Shown here piece by piece: positions 23,806-32,899 of a DNA stretch of 64,000 nt. The notes beneath the pieces were generated by a model. That model did no database searches, was not told the origin of the DNA, and was given only the letters and a program-made list of their open reading frames with translations. Made by a program: the position numbers and the translations under genes. The DNA is from Castor canadensis (taxonomy: Eukaryota; Chordata; Mammalia; Rodentia; Castoridae), in contig NC_133401.1 of NCBI RefSeq assembly GCF_047511655.1, positions 45,341,570-45,405,569 of the forward strand. The letters run 5' to 3'. Numbering within the stretch: the stretch's first letter is position 1; each line of letters starts with the position of its first letter.

Positions 23806-24345
23806 ATTCCTGTATTAGGGTTCCTCGAACCGGGAGGTACCAGGGAGAAGGTCTCCAAAAGGAAGGAAGCCTCCTCCTGTCCCGTGGGTACCAAGTTCAT
23901 GATGGAGTCCTAAAAAAAGAATTTTAGGACTTATTGAGGTACAGACCAAGAAAGTTTATCAATAAAGCAAAGCAAAGATAGAAAGATAGTACAAACCCAG
24001 AAATGGGCACATCAGATAACAGTTGCAATTAGAGCTCTAATATTGGGGGGTATTTATGGTGAAAAGTGGGTTGGGGTTTGACTTTAATTAACCCTAGGAT
24101 GAGTGTTCCCCTTTGATTTAGACACCTGGTACATTTAATCATTATCAATTGGGCTCAGAGATATCAAGACTAGTTTATTAAATTTGAGTCATTATGACAC
24201 AGATAGATGTCTGAGCCTCTCTTTTAACAAAGAATGGGTTCTGCCCAATGCTCCCTTCAAGATGGGTATCCTACCTTAAGATAATTTTTTCCTTTGTAAA
24301 TACTTTTGCAATCAAAGGAGTTATTTTACCAAATGGGTTTTTTTG
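23806..24345. mobile_element. Possible retroviral-type LTR, family not assigned
   Basis: The stretch about GAACCGGGAGGTACCAGGG to GGACTTATTGAGGTACAGACC and CAATAAAGCAAAGC has the mixed composition of an LTR, probably antisense. I did not find clean terminal repeats, so this is only a suggestion. Confidence 0.3.
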
Positions 24346-24349
24346 CCCA

Positions 24350-25044
24350 GGATAAGTGTCTTTAAGATATTCTAGCTCAGTTTGCAGAGTGTCAAAATCA
24401 TTTGGACCACCAGGCAAGGTCAGAAAGGCAGGGCCACTCCTTTTTCTTTTTCTTTTTTTTTGTTATCATCTTATCGTACTGGGAGTACATTGTGACAGTT
24501 ACAAAAATGTCTTCCTTTTTCTTGTCAGTAAATGTTGCAGCTTGGTGAAGGAGTATAATGCTTAAAGCAAAGCAAATAGTGCCTGTGTGCTTTGACTCAA
24601 GCTATTTATTAGCACAGTGTTTCTCTCTGAATCTGTGTCTCCTGTTCCCCATGCCTCATCTTCCCTAATCTATCCTGCCTCACTAGAATTAGGTCTAAGT
24701 ACCACGCTAGTGATAATTTTTAGGTCAGGTCAGGGGATCTTTCTATAGCACCTTTATGATAAGCACTATAGCTACAAAATATAGAAGTCAGGCAATAAAG
24801 TGTAATCCCTACTTTCAAGGAACCAATAGGCTAGACAAGAAAACAGATGTCTCTGAGAGTCAAGTGATTGCTTTAGGCTGTTTTTTTAAGTTTTATATTT
24901 GTGAGCCTACTCCGATGACAAAATATCTACTCAGATGCATTTTTTTTCCCTACTGCCTTCTGACCCTGATGTCCTCCTAATCTTTGGTTTGTTAGCTTGA
25001 GACATCCAATTATGCTTACCAACTTGAATTTCTTCCCTTTCCAG
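24350..25044. other. Intron between u3 and u4, no recognised feature
   Basis: No exon or clear repeat was recognised; a T-rich run occurs near 24440. Confidence 0.4.
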
Positions 25045-25164
25045 AGGAAGTCTGCACCTTGATTATCACGGAAGCATTTCCTGAAGACTCTGGGGAGTTC
25101 AAGTGCATTGCAGAAAATGAGGCTGGGACTGCAGTGTCAGCAGCAAAACTCTTTGTTTCTGCAG
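25045..25164 (+). CDS. MYOT: Upstream exon u4: second half of the Ig domain
   Basis: The acceptor is TTCCCTTTCCAG and the donor GCAG|GTGATT. It enters and leaves in phase 1. The translation begins EEVCTLIITEAFPEDSGEF and contains the Ig signature DSGEFKCIAENEAG, with the F-strand Cys that pairs with the Cys in u2. Human palladin and myopalladin Ig2 have EEICTLVIAE followed by EDSG or EDAG and a Cys in the same place. Joined to u2 and u3 it completes one intermediate-set (I-set) Ig domain of normal length with both Cys and the Trp intact. The donor is the weakest of the five upstream exons but is still a GT site in a usable context. Confidence 0.85.
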
Positions 25165-25254
25165 GTGATTACTCTTCAAACCGCCATACTTCAACTCAGC
25201 CCTGAGCTGAGAGGAAAAGTCTCTATTTTTAATCTGATTAATTATATTTTTCAG

Positions 25255-25498
25255 AAGGAAAAGAAGTAGAGGAACCAAAGAGTTCTCCAAACTTACCCAT
25301 GAGAAAATTTTCCCCACAACTTGCTACCTTTCCCTGGAGAAGTGAAAGCTACATGAAGGACAAAAGTACAGACCAAGCTTCCATAAACCTTATAACAACT
25401 ATTCTTGAACCAGGCAGCTACAAAGAATATAAGATTCAGGTTCCAGAAAAGGATTTCTGCACCATCAGTGGAAATTCCTCTGAATTACAACCACAATG
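25255..25498 (+). CDS. MYOT: Upstream exon u5: disordered linker after the Ig domain
   Basis: The intron before it is only 90 bases (25165-25254). The acceptor is ATTATATTTTTCAG and the donor AATG|GTAAGG. It enters in phase 1, stays open for 80 codons and ends in phase 2, which is the phase needed for MYOT exon 2. The encoded linker begins EGKEVEEPKSSPNLP and ends ELQPQW. It is polar, has no obvious fold, and includes two internal Met residues (in LPMRKF and SYMKDK) that could in principle start a shorter product. No homologue of the linker was recognised; linkers in this family diverge quickly. Confidence 0.7.
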
Positions 25499-25499
25499 G

Positions 25500-25965
25500 T
25501 AAGGGTAGACAGAACTGACTTTCACTCACTCAACAAACAATCATTGTTCTGTAGACAGAAACAAGGCTCCCTCAGGGAACTTGCACTCTGAGATAAGTCA
25601 CTTTAACTTTGTCAGTCCTCCCTTGATATTCAGTCAACCTTTCACCATGGCTGAAATAAGAAGTTTCGTGCTTATGTGCACACTTACCGTCTGTTAGAGA
25701 CTTGTTGAAAACAATTATTAATGCTGAAATGACACAAGTGATTGAAGAAAAAGAATCTTTTCCCAGTGTCCTATCTCAGTACAAATATGTAAAACATTTT
25801 GTGGCATGGGTTTCTTCAGGTTCAGACTTAGCATAAAGACAGAGTTGACCTTGTGTTTAGAGAACAAATTTTTAAAAATTAAAAGATAAGTCAGTAAGTG
25901 AATTTGCCAACTAGGTTATTTTATAACAGCACAGTATATCACACTCACCATTCCATTTAAAAAAA
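25500..25965. other. No recognised feature
   Basis: Intronic sequence between u5 and a SINE; nothing recognised. Confidence 0.4.
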
Positions 25966-25969
25966 AAAA

Positions 25970-26176
25970 ACCTAAGCTGGGCTTGGTGGTACATGCCTAT
26001 AATTCCAGCTACTTGGGAGGAAGAGTAGGAGGATCATGGTTTGAGGTCATCCTGGGGAAAAAGTGGGAGATCCTATCTGAAAAAAAATTAAAATCAAAAA
26101 GGACTTGAGGTGTGGCTCAAGTGGGAGAACAAGGGCAAGTCCTGTACTGCCACACACACACACACACACACACACA
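25970..26176 (+). mobile_element. Composite 7SL-like plus ID SINE with CA tail
   Basis: The left unit is 7SL-like (GCTGGGCTTGGTGGTACATGC, AATTCCAGCTACTTGGGAGG). The right unit is ID-like (GTGTGGCTCAAGTGGGAG). The tail is (CA)n. A B1-dID type composite. Confidence 0.8.
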
Positions 26177-26179
26177 AAC

Positions 26180-27030
26180 CTTCATGCTCAAATCATTTAA
26201 TTTTTTTTATTTTCACAATATCTAAAATATTCCACTAAATATACCTTTATGTTAACTTTAGGTTAAACACCTTTAATAAAATGTAATAACTCAGCATATT
26301 TGACTACTTAGCTAGCATAACTAAATGTAACTTCTGTTAGCCAGCAAATGAAAAGATACTGGAGTCCATTTTAAGAAGAGATTTCTTGGGTAGTATTTAG
26401 GTCTATGAAATGACAGAACACCATGTTAGAGATGGAAGAAATCAGAGGCTATCTACTTCAAGTTTCTTGTTCTATGAATGACTCAAATAGTAGAGATTGG
26501 CCATATAGTTGAGGGCTGGCTCTTTTGTGCTTCCATGACCTCGGTGAACTCAGAGTCCAGAGTGCTCACCATTGCACCATGGAACCCACTTCCATGACCT
26601 TGGGGTAGATACTTCAAGTGTTTCTTGCAATGAAGGCAGTGAGGGGTTTGGATTTGGAGCCTAACAGACTTGGAACAATGAGTGTGATAAACATAGGAGG
26701 AACTCTATGAATAGTAGTTATTATTCATTAAGTATGCACTCACTGCATTGGTTTTTTGTTTGTTTTTTTAAGTCTGGAACAGTAAGTTTCCAGTAAGCAC
26801 TTATGACTGCGATTTCTGGGTTGGTCTCCTATGACCTCTGTAGCTTCTAGACTCTTTAATTGTCCAAGGAGTGCATTTCCCTATGAATAAAGATTCCTCA
26901 TGGGGTCCAGGAAGAATTGGACAATAAACAAGAGTATAACTTACTCTACATGTATTAAGAACATTCTATATGTGTATCTGTTCCTGTGTTAGATTTGCTT
27001 TAGAAAATGATCAATATAACACCTTTTTTC
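26180..27030. other. No recognised feature
   Basis: No exon or repeat recognised. Confidence 0.4.
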
Positions 27031-27034
27031 ATTT

Positions 27035-27110
27035 TTTCAATTAGCATATATTAATTGCACGAAATAATGGGTTTCATTACAGCATTTTCGTATGTGGCCA
27101 ATACCAGTAT
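27035..27110 (-). mobile_element. LINE-1 3' UTR fragment, antisense
   Basis: TTAGCATATATTAATTGCACG then AATAATGGGTTTCATTACAGC. This is the same block as the antisense L1 fragments near 241 and 3700. Confidence 0.5.
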
Positions 27111-27114
27111 CTAA

Positions 27115-28430
27115 AACTTTTCTCCATGATTATCTGGTCACTGCAGAACCTCAATAACCATAGCAAATTATGTGCAACTGAAATAAATAAAACTTTCTCC
27201 ACTCCATAGCTCTTTCCTTTCCCATGTGACATTTTCCTTCTCAGTTGGTAGAGCAGAAATGACCTCTGACTTTAAAAGCAACACACAGAACCATTTTTTC
27301 TAGTCTATCTACCTTACATTGTTTTTAAAAGCTAACACCTATATATGAAGAGGATGAACGAGTGACAGTTAAATAGCTACCCTGTTACCACTGACACAGG
27401 ACAAGGAATTTCCCCTGACCTACAGCAGGAAAGGTAGTGAGGCAGTAGGAGGTAACCACATTTTGTGAGGCATTAGAATGATTTCTTGGAGGCCCTTACT
27501 GATAATTTAGAGGAAAAAATGGAAAAGGTTGTCTTTGGGGCCAGATTGGAATACAGTTCACCTACCTGGCACCTTACCGATTCCTTGAGTCTTACGAGTC
27601 TATGATTTTTTTCTCAAATAAACAACTAACTCTATTAAAATGACCACATTTGTGAAACATAAAATACCATTCAAGAGTAAGCCAAACATTCAAAAGCAGA
27701 AAACCAGGTTCACAATAGAGTATTAGATCTTTAAATACAGATCCTTAACTGCTGAGAATGGTATTATGAAGGACCTCCCTACCTTTCCTAAATCATCCTT
27801 TGGTTCCCTTGTTACAAGAAGAGCTTTAGTCTTGATGAACATGGAACCCAGCACACGTAGCATGCTGTAACTCACTCTGTATCTTACAAACACCTAGAGA
27901 TTAGAAGATGCAAAATTTGAAAGACAAAGAGTAACAGGAACTAAAAATTTTTCCCCAACTGAAGCACATCTAGAATCTACCCTAAGCAAAAATGGGGATT
28001 TAGCAGTTTGTCCTAGACAAATGTACTCAACTTTTAGTACTGAGAGACCTCAAACCTAATATCTCTCCTTCTTTATCCAAATCAAGCCCATTCTCAGGCA
28101 GAACCAAGTGTTGGTCACATATCCCACATTTCAAATGCTTAAAATAGTGTCTTATAGTAATTGCCGTAGGTGTTGGCGATTATTATTTTTATGTCTTACA
28201 TTTTTAAAGTCTCTCTAAATTGGTTTTGTCTCTATTCATGGAATTTGAAATATTAGTGAACAGATGTGGGAAAATATTTGGGGAGATTCCTGAAATAAGA
28301 CTTTTTAGACAACCATCTACTCATCAAATCTAGCATGGTTTTCCGACTGAGTAACGGCCATGGGCTCAAGCAGCAATTACCAAATTTTCTCTGAATACCA
28401 AAATGTGTACATCACATTTTCGGTTGTGAA
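27115..28430. other. No recognised feature
   Basis: Intronic or upstream sequence with no recognised exon or repeat. Confidence 0.4.
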
Positions 28431-28432
28431 GA

Positions 28433-28545
28433 ATGTTTTTTTTTTTGAGACAGGGTCTCACTGTGTTGCCCAGGTTGGCCTCAAACTCCTGGGCTCAGAT
28501 CCTCCCGCATCAACTTTACCATAGGCGCATACCACCGGGCCCAGC
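28433..28545 (-). mobile_element. B1-like SINE, antisense
   Basis: T-rich start, then GAGACAGGGTCTCACTGTG, TTGCCCAGGTTGGCCTC and CACCGGGCCCAGC: antisense 7SL-derived monomer. Confidence 0.82.
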
Positions 28546-28549
28546 TGTT

Positions 28550-29640
28550 AGGAAGAATTTTACTTGGCTCATACATGTTCAGATATCTACTTGTGGGACT
28601 CTCATGTATCTAGTAATTAAAATGAGACTGGAGTACCTGTGAGGGAGGGGATTGAGGCCATTACATTCTATTTGGTTGACCTGATCCTTATGCCACCTAT
28701 TTCATTCCTTCACTTTTGTTGATCTGAAGATTTCTTCTTCTGTAGTTATTTAACTTCCTGTTCAAAAAATGGAAACTTAATACCACAATGGTCTCCATGT
28801 TAAAACCAGAAAGGAAAGTATAATTGTTGGGAGTAAAGGTAGAGAAAGAAAGATCATTGAGAGCCCTGGTTGTATAGATTGCTTACTTTTTTCTTTTTCT
28901 TTTTCTCCCCCATGTTTTCCCACTCATAATACAGACCAGGCACAGGGCCTGGGCTGAGGTGTATATGGGATAAGTTTACTTTCCCTCCTCTTTCTCTACA
29001 ATCAGTGTAAGAACACCACCTGTGGGAAGCACCAGGAGGGCTGGCTGTTTCTTACATGTTTCTAAACTCTTCTAGAATAAAAGTACTAGATCAAAGGCAC
29101 CTATACCATACAGATTCAGAAAACCTGCTAAAGAAACCAAATTATGTTTTTCCACCTGCCTACCTTCCCTGTGACAAGTCACCAAGACCCTGTTTTCCTG
29201 CCTTTGCCTAGACACCTCCTCTTAGAACAAACTGCTTGAATCAGTCTCCACCCCCACTCTTATTAGGCAAGTGGAAGAAGTAAAAAAAGCTTTCCGTTTG
29301 GAACCCGCCCACCACAGGTCTTCTCACTGGAGGAGTCTTACTAGATAGAAAAACTCCTCTGGGACTATTTCCTTTTAGTCCTTGTCTCTTCAGCCGGAAG
29401 GATTCCAAGTTCCCATCACAATAAAGAAACCCAATTTGCTTTATACTTTTTCCCACTTCCCAATTTTCTGTTCTTCTTTCATATGAGCTTGTTAAACTCA
29501 CAGTCGAAATTCATATCTAAATAAAGAGGCCTGAAAGAGAAGCTCATGTAATCCTACTCCTTAAATATCACAGAGACATCTGAGATATTGTTTAGATTGT
29601 GGACTCTTACTTTGACATGCCAGCATAGGTAGATGGACAG
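28550..29640. other. No recognised feature before the MYOT promoter
   Basis: A minus-strand 86-codon frame (29241-29501) has no recognisable domain. Otherwise nothing supported. Confidence 0.4.
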
Positions 29641-29659
29641 GCAAGCACATCAGATGTCA

Positions 29660-29700
29660 CTGTTTGGCAGCTGATAAAAGTCAGTGGTGCTATAATACTA
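29660..29700 (+). promoter_or_regulatory. MYOT: Candidate core promoter of canonical MYOT
   Basis: An E-box CAGCTG (29668-29673), the type bound by myogenic bHLH factors, overlaps the start of a TATA-like ATAAAAG (29674-29680). A candidate first exon with a consensus donor follows about 115 bases later. The distance to exon 2 (about 2.5 kb) gives a gene of about 16 kb, in keeping with the compact human gene. Position-based inference; no expression evidence. Confidence 0.45.
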
Positions 29701-29702
29701 AG

Positions 29703-29795
29703 CAGAAAGCCACCAGATTACTGTGAGGGAAGGAGATGCCTCTTCCTCCCCTTCAGTAGTGGGTTGAGCCCAGCTGGCACCCTCTGGAGCTAAGG
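29703..29795 (+). other. MYOT: Candidate noncoding exon 1 of canonical MYOT
   Basis: The sequence downstream of the TATA-like box ends at TAAGG|GTAAGT (donor at 29796). It would splice to the acceptor of exon 2 at 32338 and form a 5' UTR with the first 211 bases of that exon. The start is approximate: it is placed about 25-30 bases after the TATA-like box. It cannot be told from sequence alone that it is transcribed. Confidence 0.45.
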
Positions 29796-29799
29796 GTAA

Positions 29800-31980
29800 G
29801 TCCCTTCTTTATTCCTGCTATGGTTTGGGGTTTTGTTTTTGTTTTTTGTCCAAATCAGAGAGGTGTGTACAAAGGTGACCTTCAGGTAAAGTTTGACAGT
29901 CACAATATTATAATGGAGTTATACAAAGTTGTAAAGAGAAAGTGACCTGCTCATTTCAGTAAAACTGGCAGGCATTACACAAAGGACAGAGGGAAAAAAA
30001 TTATTTCTATGGCATCATTTTTCCTCAAAAAGGGATATTTGACCTGACTGTAAGTGTGGTGTTGTCTTATGGTCTCAAAATGTCCTCTATTTGTCTTTTC
30101 TGCAAGTTTGTGCTATATTAAATATTTTTAAATACTTTAAGTGATATTTTTAATATAGGATACTGGATAGTATTTTATGTATAAAATTCTTGAAATTCAC
30201 TTAACATTATTTGGAATAAAACAATACTGTCCTGCATGAATTTTGGAATAGAAACTACAAACACGAAAGAAGGTCTTTTGGGATTGCCTCTGTGAGCATC
30301 TGTATAAAATTTTATTGAGACATGAATAAAATGAAACTTGTAGAAGAGCAAATTTTCAAATGAGCTTTTAAAAGTATCAGAGGCTGATACCAAAATGTAC
30401 AAGACAGTTGATCATCTGAAAATATATGAAAAAAAAAAACAGGAAACTATGGAAAATATCTACCGGGTATTTCTGAAACAGTTTATTCCTTGCTATTTGA
30501 AATGAATCTCAGCAATTTGTCTGCCAGAAAGGAAATTAGGAACCAAACTCTAGATTCAGTTCTGCAATGGAATAAAATAAACCCGTAACTACAAAATTGC
30601 TTGCCTTGAAGTAGAAGTCTTTATTTGAGGAGCTCTAACTAAGACCCTCCTTCTATTTTTTCCTCCCAAAAAATTTAAAAGCCTAATATAGTTCATTTCT
30701 ATAACATACTCTGGTTGAATGCATTTGTGTTTATAAACTTAAAATTAGGGAATATATAACTTTAAAGTGCTTTTTTTCAATAGGACCTTTCTCTTGGCTA
30801 GTCTTTTAAGAAAGAACTTTTGTTCTTTCCCAAAATTGCTAATTTTAAATCGAAGCTACATGCACAATCTTAGGACGAAATTGTTTGGTCTGGAAAAAAT
30901 TCATTAACAGTATTTTCCTCTAGATGATAGTAACTCCAATAACTATGACTTCGTTTCAATGATGATGAACAATTTGGTTAATTTTTCAGTTAAGTTTGAT
31001 TTATCATTACATCAGTGTTGGTTTATGTGATGTGAAGCAGACTAAATATATTTTGAGTTAAGTTACCTGATATTTTGAATACACTATGATTGGCATTTAA
31101 ATAATTTACAGGGCTGGTCTTTATGTATAATATCTATTTATAATCTTGCTTAGATTTGCCACACTAGTGGAAAAGCCAGCAGCAGATATAATCCTTCAAG
31201 GTTAATTTTAACAGCAAATGCAAAGGGAAAAATGGGGATCTGCTATAGGAAGGCAGGAGGTCCACCACAGAGCTGAGAAATGATATCTATCTTTCCTTAG
31301 TACAGACTAGCTCCACAGGTACCTTCTTGACATCTATACTGCCTATTTACTATTTTAAAAGAAAAAGTAAGAGGCGCTAAAATACTTTCAAAATTAGCCT
31401 AAAATCCATATTTAAATAGTAGAGACACTAAAAAGTAAAACTAATTAAGAGAACATCAAGACCAATAACTAGAAAGTATAATCTAAAAATAACAGAAAAG
31501 AATTAGGCATGGCTGTGGAATGCAGTCTGTACCGTGTGTTATACACACAGACAAGTACACCCAATCACTCCTTAATTATCATCCAGTTCAGTACTATGGT
31601 CAATTGAGAATCAAGTGGAGAAAAAGAGGCAGTGACTTGTAAGATTTTTAAAAATCCATTGAAAGTTGGCAACCATGAATTGTGTGTGTATGTTCAGACT
31701 ATTCTGTGGAAATGAAAAGGGGACAAGTATACTGGGTCCCCAGGCTTACCAAGATGCTGCTCACCGGAGACTTGATATTCTCCTGATGGATATGAATTAG
31801 CTGGTGTATCAGAAGGCCTATTAATCTATTTTAATGACTAATGGGAAGAATTCAGTGAACAGAGGTTGACGTTATATATTGAGCTGCTATTAATTCTAAA
31901 TCATTAAATGTCTTTGGTTAAGGAATCTGAGTGTCTTGGCAAAAGCTAATCATGAGACAAAAAAATCACACTGAGCATCA
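29800..31980. other. Intron 1, no recognised feature
   Basis: AT-rich intronic sequence with no exon or clear repeat recognised. Confidence 0.5.
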
Positions 31981-31997
31981 TCAAAGAATTTATTTTC

Positions 31998-32054
31998 TTT
32001 TTTTTTTTCAGTTTTTTTTCATTTTTCTTTTATTATTCATATGTGCATACAAGG
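31998..32054 (-). mobile_element. Ultra-short antisense LINE-1 3' end with target-site duplication
   Basis: The insert is a T-run followed by the antisense L1 terminus (ATTATTCATATGTGCATAC then AAGG). It is identical, over the readable 43 bases, to the reverse complement of the 3' end of the LINE-1 at 50.2-53.4 kb. Perfect 15-base copies of AAAGAATTTATTTTC flank it at 31983-31997 and 32055-32069. It lies about 285 bases upstream of MYOT exon 2. Confidence 0.92.
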
Positions 32055-32338
32055 AAAGAATTTATTTTCAAAAAGGACCCTTGGAAAACTCAATTTTGTG
32101 CTCCTCTATCTTGAAGAAAGCCCCTACATATGCTTTCACCCAGGGTTAAGAAAATAACAATGAATTATTTTTACTTATTCTTCAGAAGAAAGTCACTTGT
32201 GCAAAGATGGAGATAAAGGATGGGAGGTCTAAAAGTCAGGGAAGTTCCATTTTAAGATGACCTTAAAGCACAGAAGTTTTTCTTCAAAAACATGTCAAAT
32301 AAACTATCTGGCTTAAACAATGTTTTCTCTTTTTGAAG

Positions 32339-32549
32339 GAACAATATTCTTCAAGAGAAGCCAACTCCACCAAAGCCAGGAGCAGAGAATTCTCAAGATC
32401 TCAGCGAGGAGGGGCAGAGCAAGATTACCTCTGATTTCTTACAACCATCTGTAATTCCAGACTCTCGACCCCCCATTCAGGACCCTACCCTTCCAGAAAC
32501 AGATCATCGTAGTAACAATTCACCTTCCTCTTCCACACACCAGCTCAGC
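32339..32549 (+). CDS. MYOT: Exon 2 upstream portion: 5' UTR in canonical MYOT, coding in the long form
   Basis: The exon 2 acceptor is TTTTCTCTTTTTGAAG. From there to the canonical ATG (32550) lie one base that completes a codon from u5 and 70 complete codons with no stop, in frame with MYOT. The encoded stretch (begins NNILQEKPTPPKPGAENS) is Pro/Ser/Thr/Gln-rich like the rest of the myotilin N-terminus. In the canonical transcript this is untranslated. A 5' UTR has no reason to remain open in the frame of the main protein, so this supports coding use, but short open runs also occur by chance. Confidence 0.6.
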
Positions 32550-32899
32550 ATGTTTAATTACGAACGTCCAAAACACTTCATCCAATCCCAAAACCCATGT
32601 GGCTCCAGACTGCAGCCTCCTGGACCAGATGCTTCCAGCTTCTCTAGTCAGACCAAACAGTCTTCCCTTGTCATCCAGCCCCGCCGTTGCACAGAGCAAA
32701 AATTTTCTGCATCTTCAACAGTGACCTCTCACATCACCATGTCCTCCTCTGCTTACCCAGCTTCCCAGCCTGCTGGCTCCAACCCAGCGCAAAGGGTTAC
32801 AGCCCCCTACAATCAGTCCCCAGCCAGCTTCCTCAGCTCTATATTACCATCCCAGCCTGATTACAATGGCAGTAAAATCCCTTCCACCGTGGACTCCAA
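32550..32899 (+). CDS. MYOT: MYOT exon 2, canonical coding part
   Basis: Encodes residues 1-116 plus two bases, ending at GACTCCAA|GTAAGT in phase 2. Contains the Ser-rich region with FSASSTVTSHITMSSS around residues 52-67 and the conserved SPASFLSSILPSQP motif. That motif also has a counterpart in myopalladin (VAFLSSVLPSLP), which marks the equivalent linker region. Confidence 0.96.
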
